Assembly (NCBI RefSeq): GCF_000217795.1 | Contig: NC_015681.1 | Span: 1,727,244-1,791,243 of the forward strand | DNA: 64,000 nt | Direction of reading: 5' to 3' | Origin: Thermodesulfatator indicus DSM 15286 | GTDB taxonomy: Bacteria; Desulfobacterota; Thermodesulfobacteria; Thermodesulfobacteriales; Thermodesulfatatoraceae | Shown: piece by piece, positions 1-8,915 of the stretch | How positions within the stretch are numbered: position 1 is the first letter of the stretch | How the letters are laid out: each line of letters begins with the position of its first letter | Position numbers and translations under genes: made by a program | Notes under the pieces: model-generated | Seen by the model: only the letters and a program-made list of their open reading frames with translations | The model's database searches: none | Told to the model about the DNA's origin: nothing

Positions 1-72
1 CTATCTTTTTGCCAAACATGTTAGTTCCTCTACATTATTAACCTGAGCGTTTTTAGGTAACAAAGAGTTATT

Positions 73-190
73 GCTGACATAATCGCCAAGGCGAAGTAAC
101 CCTCGTTGCCACGGCGAGGCCACGTTAGAGGTCGAAGCAGTCTCAGGGATTGCTTCGCTTCGCTCGCAATGACTTAATTGTCGCCTATTT
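73..190. repeat. REP-type composite repeat, copy 1 (118 bp)
   Basis: This intergenic palindromic repeat lies downstream of the chemoreceptor gene. It runs from GCTGACATAATCGC to AATTGTCGCCTATTT and is nearly identical to 21978-22095. Its core holds the inverted pair GAAGCA...TGCTTC around TCTCAGGGAT, followed by TTCGCTTCGCTCGCAATGA. The open frame across it (1-234, minus strand) has no ribosome site and follows the repeat, so I do not call a gene here. Confidence 0.85.
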
Positions 191-214
191 AGTGACCTCA
201 TTAATAATAACCCA

Positions 215-1366
215 TTAATAAATCTTATAATCATTGGTCATTTCTCTTAGATGCAAGGCCAGTTTATTCATGTCTTCAGCGGCCTGTTTTATACCCACAA
301 TAGAGCTTTCCGCTTCTTCGGTTCTACTTTTAAGGTTGTTATTCATATTCATGATATTTGATAGTTCTCCAGCAATACTGCCTGTATTGTGTATTATTTC
401 TTGAGTAACGGCAGTTTGTTCTTCAATGGCTGAGGCGATACTTCCTGCTCTTTCAACGGTTTTTTCCATAGTGTTTAATAAAGTCTGGCTGGTTTCGCGC
501 AATTTCATGCCTTTTTCCACCAGGTTTTCCACCCAGGCCCTGATTTGGTCTGTCGATTGGGCCGTTTGTCTTGATAGTTCTTTGATCTCACTGGCTACCA
601 CGGCAAAGCCCTTACCAGCCTCCCTCGCTCGAGCCGCTTCTATGGTGGCGTTTAAAGCTAAGAGATTAGTCTGGTCAGCAATATCTTGGATTATATCAGC
701 TGCGTGTTTGATGTGTTCAATTTCTTTTAGAAGGCTTTCCATCAGTTCACTATTGAGAGAGGCCTGGTCACTGGTGCTCTGGCTCTCTTCAGCAGTGGTG
801 GCTGTATTTTGAGAAATTTCTGAAATAGCGGCACTCAATTCCTGAACGCTGCGGTTAGCCAAATCTAGTTGTTCGCTAATCTGTTCCGTAAAAGAGGCTA
901 GCTTTTTGACTTCCTTAAAGGTTTCTTTAGAATGCTGGGTAACCTGTTCAGCAATGGCTGAGAATTCTTCAGAGCCTGAGGCAATTTGTTCAATGCCTTC
1001 TTTGACTTCTTTTAAGATTTGATTGCTATTTTCTATAGTTTGATTAAAGTACTTGGCCAGGATATGAATTTCATTTTGGCTATTAGGTATTTCTTTAGCG
1101 CTTTCTGTAAAATCTTTTTGGCTTATCTTTTTCATTACCGAGATAAGTGCCTGGGCTTCTTCTTCAAGTTTTTTGCCAATGTAAAGACATAACCCCAACC
1201 CTATAAAAAAAGATATTATAAAAATACCTAATTCTGTCAAGACAACTTCTTTTTCCTTGTTTAATAAGAAAAATTGAATGCCAATGCTTATACTCCATAG
1301 GGTAAACACTAAACCCATAATAATTAGTAGTATGTTTTTGGTTTTGAGTGTCATTAATCTAGTCAC
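215..1366 (-). CDS. methyl-accepting chemotaxis protein without a periplasmic sensor domain
   Basis: This is a chemoreceptor that would control a CheA kinase from the inner membrane. Two hydrophobic segments (about residues 10-34 and 45-64) are separated by only about ten residues, so no ligand-binding domain lies between them. A HAMP-like linker follows, then a long cytoplasmic coiled coil. The MCP hairpin tip is clear at about 231-268 ([15 protein letters not shown], then [15 protein letters not shown]). The start is a GTG placed five bases after GGGAGGGG; an ATG five codons later is the alternative. No che operon adjoins it. The signal is probably membrane-borne or cytoplasmic, or arrives from a partner protein. 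Confidence 0.93.
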   Translation of the reverse strand: MTRLMTLKTKNILLIIMGLVFTLWSISIGIQFFLLNKEKEVVLTELGIFIISFFIGLGLCLYIGKKLEEEAQALISVMKKISQKDFTESAKEIPNSQNEIHILAKYFNQTIENSNQILKEVKEGIEQIASGSEEFSAIAEQVTQHSKETFKEVKKLASFTEQISEQLDLANRSVQELSAAISEISQNTATTAEESQSTSDQASLNSELMESLLKEIEHIKHAADIIQDIADQTNLLALNATIEAARAREAGKGFAVVASEIKELSRQTAQSTDQIRAWVENLVEKGMKLRETSQTLLNTMEKTVERAGSIASAIEEQTAVTQEIIHNTGSIAGELSNIMNMNNNLKSRTEEAESSIVGIKQAAEDMNKLALHLREMTNDYKIY

Positions 1367-1486
1367 TTGCCCCTCCCGCTTTTTTTCATTATTTTTGATT
1401 CACTTTTGATTGTTTTTTTAACGGTTTTTAGATTTTTATCGTCGGATAGAGATAATAGTTTAATACTTTTTGTATTTTTTGGTTGT

Positions 1487-1729
1487 CATCATATTTAATG
1501 AACCCTAAATATTTATGGTTAGTTTATTTGTATAAATTTTGTCAAATATAATAGGATTAAGTTTTTGTTTTAGCATCATACTTGATGAACTAGTTATTTT
1601 AATGTTTTCTTAACTACTTTTACCAAAATACTACTTGACTAACATAAAAAATATGCTACGGCAGTAAATATCCAAATAAAAATTGTAAACTTTTTGTAAC
1701 TCTGTCTAGGTTCATTGTAAATGATGAAC
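1487..1729. promoter_or_regulatory. three related 17-bp sites (possible operators) in an AT-rich gap
   Basis: The 433-base gap 1367-1799 holds no gene. It carries three related sites: CATCATATTTAATGAAC at 1487-1503, CATCATACTTGATGAAC at 1574-1590, and CATTGTAAATGATGAAC at 1713-1729. The last sits inside the inverted repeat GTTCAT-N8-ATGAAC (1710-1729). They lie between the divergent chemoreceptor and toxin-antitoxin genes. Ribbon-helix-helix antitoxins commonly bind short repeated palindromes upstream of their own operon, so autoregulation is the simplest reading, but this is inference. Confidence 0.4.
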
Positions 1730-1799
1730 TATTGTATAAATTTAAGAATTTTTCTAAACTACCGAAAAGGGGTGAAATTATTGTTTTTAAGGAGGGGAT

Positions 1800-2045
1800 A
1801 TGCCTACAAAACAACCTCGGCTTTGTATTGTGCTTGAAGAAGAAGTTTATCAGCGGATTAGAAAGCTTTCTCAGGTGAAAGGAAAATCTATGTCTGCGGT
1901 GGTAGCCGAGCTTATTAATAAGGCCCTTGACCTTGAGGAAGATTTACTGTTATTAGACTATTTGTCTCAAAGAGATGAAAAAGATATAATACAGGAAGAT
2001 CAGGAAGGAGTTTTACCGATTGAACATGAGACAAAAAAACTATGA
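1800..2045 (+). CDS. ribbon-helix-helix antitoxin-like protein
   Basis: This 81-residue protein has the CopG/Arc-type pattern: an N-terminal beta strand (PRLCIVLEEEVYQRI), then two helices with a turn (KGKSMSAVVAELINKAL). An acidic tail follows, typical of the segment that wraps a toxin. AAGGAGGGG stands a few bases before the ATG. It overlaps the next gene, a RelE-family toxin candidate, by 26 bases, which is the usual antitoxin-toxin order. It should neutralise the toxin and repress the operon. The family call rests on short-motif resemblance and context. Confidence 0.8.
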   Translation: MPTKQPRLCIVLEEEVYQRIRKLSQVKGKSMSAVVAELINKALDLEEDLLLLDYLSQRDEKDIIQEDQEGVLPIEHETKKL

Positions 2046-2313
2046 GTTAAGGTTTCATCCCGAGGTACTTAAAAGAGATCTGGAAGACTTAAGCCCGCCT
2101 TTTAAAAATGCACTAACTAAGTTTTTAAAGGAAAAGTTTATTAAAAGGCCATTTTTTTATGGCAAACCTATTCGTGGAGAAAGCCTAAATTATTGGAAAA
2201 TTCGGCTGAGTAACTATCTGATCGGTTTTAAAATAATCGATAATCAAATTATAATTTTAGGTGTAGTATCTTTTCATCAGCTCTTTGAGCAAAAGCACGA
2301 GAGGTTTAGTTGA
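2020..2313 (+). CDS. RelE/ParE-family toxin-like protein
   Basis: This 97-residue basic protein ends in the strand pattern typical of RelE-fold toxins (YWKIRLSNYLIGFKI, then IIILGVVSFHQLFEQ). RelE-type members cleave mRNA on the ribosome and ParE-type members poison gyrase; the sequence does not separate the two. The usual Arg/Tyr set of RelE nucleases is incomplete. The start is either TTG at 2020, nine bases after AAGGAG, or ATG at 2026. Its stop overlaps the next start (TGATG), so the downstream gene is probably co-translated. Confidence 0.78.
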   Translation: MNMRQKNYELRFHPEVLKRDLEDLSPPFKNALTKFLKEKFIKRPFFYGKPIRGESLNYWKIRLSNYLIGFKIIDNQIIILGVVSFHQLFEQKHERFS

Positions 2314-2870
2314 TGTACACTTATTTTGAAAAGGCAGGGCGAGTTAACACCGAGGCGGCCTTAAAAATAGCCTTTAAGGCTTTTAAAGAACGGGGCCTAA
2401 AACATATAGTAATAGCTTCTACTTTCGGAGATACCGGCCTCAAGGCAGCTGAACTCTTTGCCGGTAAAGAGGCCAATCTGGTGGTAGTTACTCACAATGT
2501 GGGCTTCAGAGAGCCAGGCAAGATCGAGATTACTCAAGAGATGCGGGCCAAAATAGAATCTCTGGGAGCCAAGGTTTACACTGGCACCATGGTTTTACGC
2601 AATATTGGTACGGCTATTCGGGAACTCCAGCAATATTCCCAGCAAGACCTTATTGCCAACACCCTGCGACTTTTTGGCCAGGGCATAAAAGTCTGTGTTG
2701 AAATAGCCCTTATGGCCTGTGATGCAGGGCTTGTGCCTCCAGAAGACGTTATCACTGTGGCTGGTACTGCTCGCGGGGCTGATACCGTAGCCATTATAAA
2801 AGCTATGCCTTCTAATAAGCTTTTCAACCTTAAAGTGCGCGAGATCCTTGCCAAACCAAGAGACTGGTAG
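2313..2870 (+). CDS. stand-alone pyruvate kinase C-terminal-like (alpha/beta) domain protein
   Basis: About 185 residues resemble only the C-terminal allosteric alpha/beta domain of pyruvate kinase, as in a family of small uncharacterised bacterial and archaeal proteins. Visible elements are IVIASTFGDTGLKAAELF near the N-terminus, VVVTHNVGFREPG, and TVAGTARGADTVAII near the end. The catalytic barrel is absent, so it is not a pyruvate kinase; ligand sensing is plausible but unproven. GAGAGG lies eight bases before the ATG, which overlaps the toxin stop codon. A TTG one codon earlier is possible. It converges with the next gene with no spacer. Confidence 0.8.
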   Translation: MYTYFEKAGRVNTEAALKIAFKAFKERGLKHIVIASTFGDTGLKAAELFAGKEANLVVVTHNVGFREPGKIEITQEMRAKIESLGAKVYTGTMVLRNIGTAIRELQQYSQQDLIANTLRLFGQGIKVCVEIALMACDAGLVPPEDVITVAGTARGADTVAIIKAMPSNKLFNLKVREILAKPRDW

Positions 2871-4139
2871 TTAGGCTGCTTTTTGAAATTGTTCCAAATA
2901 TGTTTTTTCAGCCAGTTTTTGGTATTTTTTCACACGGGCTTCTATGTCTTCATAATTTTCTGTAACAATTTTTACTATACGCTTGTCAAGAAGGCCTTTT
3001 TTAACTTGATTAGTCAATATTTCTAAAACTTCCTTTTTGGTCATAGGGTTCCGATAAGGGCGTTCTTCTATAAGGGCGGTAAAGATATCGGCCACAGCCA
3101 TAATTCGGGCTCCAAGGCTTAATCGGTCACCGGTAAGCCCAAAAGGATATCCAGAGCCGTCAAGTTTTTCATGATGAAAAGCGGCCCACTCGGCAATAGT
3201 CTCAAAACCTTCAACGGAAGAAAGAATCATATAAGTATAATAAGTATGTTGTTTAATAATGTTAAATTCTTCAGGAGTGAGACGGCCTGGTTTTTCAAGA
3301 ATAAAATTTGGTATAGCCAACTTTCCAAGGTCGTGTAAGCTTGCGGCTACTTTCATATGAAGAATTTCCAGCTCAGTAAAACCACAAAGATGAGAAAGCA
3401 TGGTGGCACAGGCCACCACGCCGCTTGAATGCGTAGAAGTAAATTGGCTCTTAAAGTCAATTATTTTACTGAAAAAACCGGCAAGCTGAGCTATTTCTTC
3501 AATGCCTATATGTACAGACTCAAGGGGCCCATATTTCAAAAGAATTGAATAAAGCCTGTGGTTTGTCAGATCAAACCAAAAGCATTCTTGTTTGCTTAAC
3601 TCCAGAAAAGCATTTACCACTTCAGGATGGAATTCTTTTTTAGAGAGAGAAAGAATTTTTTTATTAATAATTACTCTCTGTTCTAATATAAATTCTTTGC
3701 GTCTAACTAGACGTTCTACTGTATCAGCCAGGTTTAGTATCTGGCTTTCCAGGACGTAAGGACTATTTAAACTAAAGCCTTCTTCTTGCCAGAGGTGCCA
3801 GGGTTTGTGGTGAAAACGTATCAGAGGAGCTATTGGAGCAAGAAACTTGAGAGATTTAAAAAGCTCTTCTCCTTTAATACAGTGTAAATCTAGATTTTTT
3901 TCTATCGAGGAGTGTAGGCGTAATTTATCTTGAGGGGTTAAGGCGCCTACATCATGGAAAAGAGCCGCTATGTAAAGCTGATTAGTTTTTTCAGAAGACA
4001 AACGAAAAAGTTTCCCCATACGCCATGAAATATAGGCTACCTTAATTTGGTGGGCAGAAATATGGGGGTTAGCAAGGTCTATGGCATCAGATACCGAAAG
4101 AAAAAAATTATTCAAGTTTATGAGAAGTTCTCTTACCAT
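2871..4139 (-). CDS. HD-GYP domain protein with a second N-terminal HD-like domain (cyclic-di-GMP phosphodiesterase candidate)
   Basis: The protein has 422 residues. The N-terminal half carries one HD-like motif (AALFHDVGALTPQDK, about 58-72). The C-terminal half is a full HD-GYP domain: HSSGVV, SLHDLGKLAIP (about 267-277), the QH of the middle helix, then HHEKLDGSGYP (about 322-332) and RIMAVADIFTAL. Characterised HD-GYP proteins hydrolyse cyclic di-GMP using a di- or tri-iron site. No receiver or membrane segment is present, so how it is controlled is unclear. Duplicated HD-type domains suggest one half is regulatory. Confidence 0.9.
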   Translation of the reverse strand: MVRELLINLNNFFLSVSDAIDLANPHISAHQIKVAYISWRMGKLFRLSSEKTNQLYIAALFHDVGALTPQDKLRLHSSIEKNLDLHCIKGEELFKSLKFLAPIAPLIRFHHKPWHLWQEEGFSLNSPYVLESQILNLADTVERLVRRKEFILEQRVIINKKILSLSKKEFHPEVVNAFLELSKQECFWFDLTNHRLYSILLKYGPLESVHIGIEEIAQLAGFFSKIIDFKSQFTSTHSSGVVACATMLSHLCGFTELEILHMKVAASLHDLGKLAIPNFILEKPGRLTPEEFNIIKQHTYYTYMILSSVEGFETIAEWAAFHHEKLDGSGYPFGLTGDRLSLGARIMAVADIFTALIEERPYRNPMTKKEVLEILTNQVKKGLLDKRIVKIVTENYEDIEARVKKYQKLAEKTYLEQFQKAA

Positions 4140-4211
4140 ATCATCAAACTTTTTCGGCTAAGTGTTGATAGGGCTTTAATGAAAAAGTGTTGAACTTTTG
4201 ATTCTGACTAT

Positions 4212-4246
4212 GTCACTGCGAGGAGCACTAAGGCACGAAGCAGTCT
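4212..4246. repeat. single REP unit
   Basis: GTCACTGCGAGGAGC...CACGAAGCAGTCT is one imperfect palindromic unit of the dispersed family. It sits in the 133-base gap between two same-strand genes. Confidence 0.7.
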
Positions 4247-4272
4247 TTTAACGAAAGCTATCTTTTGGTGAA

Positions 4273-5445
4273 CTAATCCAATAGGGAAATTATCTTTCGG
4301 GGGAAAAGAGTGAGCCTTTCTGGACCGTTTGCAGTGATATGATAAGTATCTTCAAGGCCAATAACTCCTATTTCTGGCACGTGACATTTGGGCTCGAGGG
4401 CTATGACCATGTTTTCTTCAAGGGTTATGTCCAGAGAAGCAATAGGTGGCCATTCGTCAATTTCAAGCCCAACCCCGTGGCCTACAAAAGGTACTTTTTC
4501 TGGCCCATGAGCCATAAAGTATTCGCTTATTCCTAGCTCCTCAGCTTTTAAAACAGCCCTTTCATATAGTTTTTGGACACTTATCCCGGGACGCAGCAGT
4601 TGTTCTAAATCTTCGAGTAAAGCGAGCACTTTATCATAGATTGCCAATGTTTTTTGGGGGATATTCCCAAAATAAAAAAGGCGGCTCTGGTCAACCATGT
4701 AGCCCTCATGCCAGCCAGCATAGTCAATTAGAATAAGTTCATTTGGTTGAATTTTCTTTTCCGATGGCCCTTGAGGGAAACCGTAAATTCCTTGGCCGCC
4801 CTGGCCAGTGGTTACAAAAGCAGGTATCACACCAGACTTGCCTGAAAGGAGGTGACCGTAGGCAAGCTCCTGCCCAAAACCATAGGTGCGTGTAAAAGCC
4901 GGATGCCCTCTTTTCCGGAGTTCGGCTTCAAGTAAACCTGCGGCTTCAAGTTCACTAAAACCCGGTTTAAGTTTGGGCAAAAAGCTATAAATGGCGTCTG
5001 AAAGTATCTCTGCCGCTTTTTTTAGACAATCTATTTCGTAACGGCTTTTAATAGCCCGTAAATTTCTGACAATTTCACTGATATCCCCAAGGTCAAAAGC
5101 TGCCAGAAGTTTTTGATACCGTCGATATAGGTTTATAGGAAGGCGGTCTTCTTCAAGGCCTAAAGTTTTTATGCTAAGGTCAGCTAAAAAAACAGGAAGT
5201 TTTTTTAAGGAACGAAAAGGAATAACTTCAGCCACGGGGTTAAAATCAGGCCTGCCTAAAGTGCGGTAAACTAGCAGAAAAACTTCTGCTCTTTTAGTTA
5301 TAACCAGATGACCATCAACAAAAGCACCTGTGAAATAAAAAATATTTAGAGGATAGCGAATAAGAGCTGCATCAAAGCCTTTTTGTGATAGCCTTTCAGC
5401 TAAAAGGGCTATACGACGGGTAAATTCTTCTCTATCCGCTGGCAT
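4273..5445 (-). CDS. M24B-family metallopeptidase (Xaa-Pro aminopeptidase-like)
   Basis: This 390-residue cytoplasmic peptidase has an N-terminal creatinase-like domain (about 1-140) and a pita-bread catalytic domain. Metal ligands are visible in order: Asp in LILIDYAGW, Asp in MVDQSRLF, His in VGHGVGLEIDEWPP, Glu in ALEPKCH and Glu in GLEDTYH. Family members release an N-terminal residue preceding proline. It overlaps the upstream lytic transglycosylase by 14 bases and is probably in one operon with it and the response regulator. Confidence 0.93.
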   Translation of the reverse strand: MPADREEFTRRIALLAERLSQKGFDAALIRYPLNIFYFTGAFVDGHLVITKRAEVFLLVYRTLGRPDFNPVAEVIPFRSLKKLPVFLADLSIKTLGLEEDRLPINLYRRYQKLLAAFDLGDISEIVRNLRAIKSRYEIDCLKKAAEILSDAIYSFLPKLKPGFSELEAAGLLEAELRKRGHPAFTRTYGFGQELAYGHLLSGKSGVIPAFVTTGQGGQGIYGFPQGPSEKKIQPNELILIDYAGWHEGYMVDQSRLFYFGNIPQKTLAIYDKVLALLEDLEQLLRPGISVQKLYERAVLKAEELGISEYFMAHGPEKVPFVGHGVGLEIDEWPPIASLDITLEENMVIALEPKCHVPEIGVIGLEDTYHITANGPERLTLFPRKIISLLD

Positions 5446-6388
5446 CTTTTAGTTTTTTAGCAAGACTTAATACTGTTTCCGCATAAGGCCGGCTTTTGTT
5501 GTAAGTCATAATTACTTTTAGTTGGGCCTGATAGTCTTTGGCCTTACCCCAGCCATGACGAGCTAAGTAGTTGGCTATAGAGGCTAAGGCGTCTTCCAAA
5601 TTGAATAGATCTATCTTTCCGTCTTTGTTCCAATCGTAGCCGTAGAAAAGGAGACTTGAAGGTACAAACTGGGGTAGGCCAAATGCTCCAAAAACCGAGC
5701 CCTTTATGGAAAGGGGATCAACATTATGGTTAGAACTATAACGCAAAAGGGCTACCAGTTCTTTGTAAGCCCATTTGGACCGCCGTTTCATAAAAGCTTT
5801 TAGCCTTTTCTCTTCCTCGGGAGAAAGATTTTCAGGTAAAAAAGATTTTACCTCCTCCCAATCAGATGCGATGGCCATGCTGGCCAGCACATTAAAAGTC
5901 TCATATTTGCCGGTGTAACGTCCGAGATCGGTCTCAACTAAAAATATGGCTACAATTACTTCTTTGGGTACACCAAAATGTTTTTCAAGAGAAGACAAAA
6001 GCTCATAGTTTGCTTTCAAAAACTTTTGGGCCCGAGCCACTCTTTCAGGTTCTAAAAACTGGGCGTAGTTCAGTTTGTATTCATCATGAAGCAGTTTACG
6101 GGGCATTATCTGGGGTAAAAATTTTACCTCAGGACGAGAAAAAATTTCTTCTACATACGTAGGTGATAAACCGTCAGCTATTAGCCTTTGTTTTAAACTT
6201 TCAAAATTTACGGCCCAAGCAGAACCGGCTGTAAAAAAAACAGACAATACGAGCCAAAAATAACATATCATGAGATATTTGCTTCGAAGCTTCGTTCCAA
6301 ATGAAACTACAAAGTTAGCCTTTTGTAATGAATTCAAAATATGAATACGAAAAAATATGTTAGATCTGTTAGTTGGCAAAAGTTTCAT
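5432..6388 (-). CDS. lytic murein transglycosylase, MltB/SltB type
   Basis: This enzyme cleaves peptidoglycan glycan strands in the periplasm, leaving 1,6-anhydro ends. The catalytic Glu is in AIFLVETDLGRYTGKYETF; the family segments FGLPQFVPSSLLFYGYDWNKDGKIDL and ANYLARHGW follow. A hydrophobic secretion segment (MICYFWLVLSVFFTAGSAWA) begins at residue 40 rather than residue 1. The first ATG has a clear AGGAGT and overlaps the regulator's stop (TAATG), so it is favoured, giving an unusually long n-region. Starting at Met40 gives a normal signal peptide but has no ribosome site. Confidence 0.92.
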   Translation of the reverse strand: MKLLPTNRSNIFFRIHILNSLQKANFVVSFGTKLRSKYLMICYFWLVLSVFFTAGSAWAVNFESLKQRLIADGLSPTYVEEIFSRPEVKFLPQIMPRKLLHDEYKLNYAQFLEPERVARAQKFLKANYELLSSLEKHFGVPKEVIVAIFLVETDLGRYTGKYETFNVLASMAIASDWEEVKSFLPENLSPEEEKRLKAFMKRRSKWAYKELVALLRYSSNHNVDPLSIKGSVFGAFGLPQFVPSSLLFYGYDWNKDGKIDLFNLEDALASIANYLARHGWGKAKDYQAQLKVIMTYNKSRPYAETVLSLAKKLKDASG

Positions 6389-6753
6389 TAAATGACTCCT
6401 GCTTTATTTAAAACTTCTTTGAGCATTTCAAAAGTGACAGGTTTTCTCAAGTAGTAAGAATTATTTACTTTTCTTGCTTGAGATTCTGTGTGGTTATTAA
6501 TAAGGCCGGTGAGAAAAATAATGGGATTGTTAGATTTGTTTCTAATATGATGAGCTAGTTCTAGCCCATCAACCTGTGGGAGCTTAATATCAAGGAGATA
6601 GAGATAAAAAAGTTCTTTTTCTATAAGATTTAGAGCTTCTTTGCTGCTACCGGCCAGAGAAACTTCAAAACCGAGCATACTAAAAAATTCCGCCAGCACT
6701 TCGCGAACTCCTGCATCATCTTCTACAATTAATACTTTTTTCATCTCGCCCAC
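6388..6753 (-). CDS. single-domain response regulator (CheY-like receiver)
   Basis: This 121-residue receiver domain has no output domain. It has the acidic pair in VLIVEDDAG, the phospho-acceptor Asp in YLLDIKLPQVDG, Thr in IFLTG and Lys in YLRKPV. It would signal by protein-protein contact. The annotated start is GTG; an ATG three codons later (6744) gives the more usual MKKVLIVEDD. It is first in an apparent three-gene operon with the transglycosylase and peptidase. No histidine kinase is nearby. Confidence 0.92.
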   Translation of the reverse strand: MGEMKKVLIVEDDAGVREVLAEFFSMLGFEVSLAGSSKEALNLIEKELFYLYLLDIKLPQVDGLELAHHIRNKSNNPIIFLTGLINNHTESQARKVNNSYYLRKPVTFEMLKEVLNKAGVI

Positions 6754-6931
6754 CCTAAAATTATAACAAATTATAAACGAGTTTTTAATTTTTTAATAGT
6801 TTTTATTTAAGATTTATCACAAGTTTACTGGGAATTTTTAACATAAAATCTAAAAAATTCACAGTGCTATTGTTTGGGGGACAGGCGCGAGATTGATTTC
6901 GGCCGATCTCCAAAAAATTTTTGGAAAAACT

Positions 6932-6959
6932 TTCAGAAAACCGAAAAGATTTATATAAT
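6932..6959 (+). promoter_or_regulatory. candidate sigma-70-type promoter for the APS kinase gene
   Basis: TTCAGA at 6932-6937 and a perfect TATAAT at 6954-6959 are separated by 16 bases. They lie about 45 bases before the AAAGGAGG-led start at 7005. The rest of the 251-base divergent gap holds a GGGGGACAGGCG motif at 6876-6887 (see findings) and a CCAAAAAATTTTTGG near-palindrome at 6910-6924. Confidence 0.45.
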
Positions 6960-7004
6960 CCCGATTAAGTTTCAAAGGGGTTGGGTATTCAAAAGGAGGC
7001 TTAA

Positions 7005-7625
7005 ATGGACGCATTTACTATTTGGTTTACTGGTCTTTCTGGTTCAGGCAAGTCTACCCTATCCAGAAGAACATACCTGGAAATAAAAAAGCGAGGCCTT
7101 AAGGCTGAATTGCTAGACGGTGATATTATCCGTACCAATTTTAGTCAGGAGCTTGGTTTTACCAAGCGAGAACGAGATATTAACGTCAAGCGTATCGGTT
7201 TTCTTTCCTGGCTATTAAATAAACACGGCATTATTAGCGTGGTAGCCGCTATTGCTCCCTATGAAGAAACTCGCCAGTTAAACCGTAAACTTATTCCCAA
7301 TTATATTGAAGTTTTTTGTAATTGTCCCCTTGAAGTGGTAGAAAAACGCGATGTAAAAGGCTTATACGCTAAGGCTCGTCGCGGCGAAATTCCTAATTTT
7401 ACCGGTATTTCTGATCCTTACGAACCACCTCGAAATCCCGAAATAGAAGTTTTTACTGATAAAGAAACCGTTGCAGAAAGTATGCAGAAAATAATTTCTT
7501 ATCTTGAAAAAAAAGGCTTTCTACCGGCTACGGAAAACAATATAGATCCCACAGTCATAGAAGAAGAGGAACGTCTTTTGCGAGAACATTTACGTCAGTT
7601 AGGTTTTGCCCGAAAAAGCTGGTAA
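7005..7625 (+). CDS. cysC: adenylylsulfate (APS) kinase
   Basis: It phosphorylates APS to PAPS in sulfate activation for sulfonation or assimilation. The P-loop is GLSGSGKST at about residues 10-18. DGDIIRTNFSQELGFTKRERDIN and the lid signature FTGISDPYEPPRNPEI follow. At 206 residues it is slightly longer than most stand-alone CysC proteins, with an acidic C-terminal extension. AAAGGAGG gives a clear start. A glycosyltransferase follows within nine bases, so a role in sulfating a polysaccharide is possible but inferred. No ATP sulfurylase is in the window. Confidence 0.95.
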   Translation: MDAFTIWFTGLSGSGKSTLSRRTYLEIKKRGLKAELLDGDIIRTNFSQELGFTKRERDINVKRIGFLSWLLNKHGIISVVAAIAPYEETRQLNRKLIPNYIEVFCNCPLEVVEKRDVKGLYAKARRGEIPNFTGISDPYEPPRNPEIEVFTDKETVAESMQKIISYLEKKGFLPATENNIDPTVIEEEERLLREHLRQLGFARKSW

Positions 7626-7633
7626 TTTTGGCC

Positions 7634-8782
7634 ATGTCTTCTGAACAAATTTCATTTCTGGTTTTTGCTGACGATTGGGGTGAACACCCATCAAGTTGCC
7701 AGCATATTTTTAGACACATTGTTAAAGATTACCCCGTCGTTTGGGTAAATACTGTTGGTATGCGTTTACCCCGCCTTTGTAAAGCAGACCTGGCCAAAGG
7801 TTTTCGTAAACTGAAAAAAATGCTTATGACTACCAATCAAAAAGTTCCCCAACAGGCGCTACCAGAAAATCTTTCGGTAATTCAGCCTCCTATGATCCCT
7901 TATAACAAAGGCTTATTTCGACAAATTAATCGCAACTCGGTTATAAAAGCTGTTAAACAAGAGCTAGAACGTCGAGGTCTAAACAGTCCCATATTAGTTA
8001 CCACTGTTCCCAATGCCTGTGATTATATAGGTGCTTTTGGAGAAAAAAGAGTAGTCTATTATTGTGTTGACGATTTTGCCAACTGGCCAGGACACGAAAA
8101 AGATCTTATTTTGCAAATGGAGAAGGAACTAATAAGAAAAACAGATGTCTTGATAGTGGTATCAGATATCTTAGCCCAAAGAATTAAAAAAATTGCGAAA
8201 TCTCAAAAATTTTTTCTATTAACCCATGGTGTAGATATTTTTCGCTTTGCAAACCCTTTTAGTATTAGACATGAAATCGTTAAAATCCCCAGACCTAGAA
8301 TTGGTTATACCGGTCTTATTTGGGAACGTTTGAATTTTCAGCTAATTGAACATATAATAAATAAACACTCTGATTACTCTTTTGTTTTTGTAGGAAAGGA
8401 AGATATTTCCGTAGATTTTCTCAAAAAATATAAAAATTTTTATTATTTTGAGCCTGTATCTTTTGATAAAGTTCCGGCCTTATTAAAAGAATTTGACGTC
8501 TTAATAATGCCCTATCAGTTAGACAAAGGGACTCAGTCTGCCAACCCTTTAAAACTTAAAGAATATCTAGCTTCCGGGAAACCAGTAATAGGGGTTCCGT
8601 TAAAAGAAATAAAAAAGTTTGAGCCTTACGTAGTCGTAGCGGAAACCCCTGAAGAATGGGTAAAGGCCATACAAGACATTATTAGCGGGAAGCTATGCCC
8701 ACCAAAAATTCCTCATGAAGAATTGGTCAAAGAAGACTGGTCCTATAAGGCCAAGGAGTTTTTATCTTTTTGTCTCTCATGA
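7634..8782 (+). CDS. glycosyltransferase, GT-B fold (group 1/GT4-like)
   Basis: About 382 residues with a two-domain GT-B pattern. VVYYCVDDFANWPGH and LIVVSDILAQRI lie in the N-terminal half. PRIGYTGLIWERLNF opens the C-terminal Rossmann domain. The donor-site segment is DVLIMPYQLDKGTQSANPLKLKEYLASGKPVI. This family typically acts on cell-surface polysaccharides; donor and acceptor cannot be read. ATG at 7634 is chosen; a TTG two codons earlier is the alternative, and neither has a strong ribosome site. It directly follows cysC, so the two are probably co-transcribed. Confidence 0.85.
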   Translation: MSSEQISFLVFADDWGEHPSSCQHIFRHIVKDYPVVWVNTVGMRLPRLCKADLAKGFRKLKKMLMTTNQKVPQQALPENLSVIQPPMIPYNKGLFRQINRNSVIKAVKQELERRGLNSPILVTTVPNACDYIGAFGEKRVVYYCVDDFANWPGHEKDLILQMEKELIRKTDVLIVVSDILAQRIKKIAKSQKFFLLTHGVDIFRFANPFSIRHEIVKIPRPRIGYTGLIWERLNFQLIEHIINKHSDYSFVFVGKEDISVDFLKKYKNFYYFEPVSFDKVPALLKEFDVLIMPYQLDKGTQSANPLKLKEYLASGKPVIGVPLKEIKKFEPYVVVAETPEEWVKAIQDIISGKLCPPKIPHEELVKEDWSYKAKEFLSFCLS

Positions 8783-8915
8783 ATCTATATTTTTGCTTTA
8801 TCGGGAATATAGGAAATTAATTTGGGTTCTCGACGTTTAGTGTTGATCCGATATAATAAAGAAAAGGGTAGGAAAAATTTGAACCAAGGCGGTTCGATAG
8901 TGAAGGGGAATAAGT

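Noticed and set aside
1-234. An open frame on the minus strand at the window start
   Set aside because: It lies over a REP composite, has no ribosome site, and its peptide follows the repeat.
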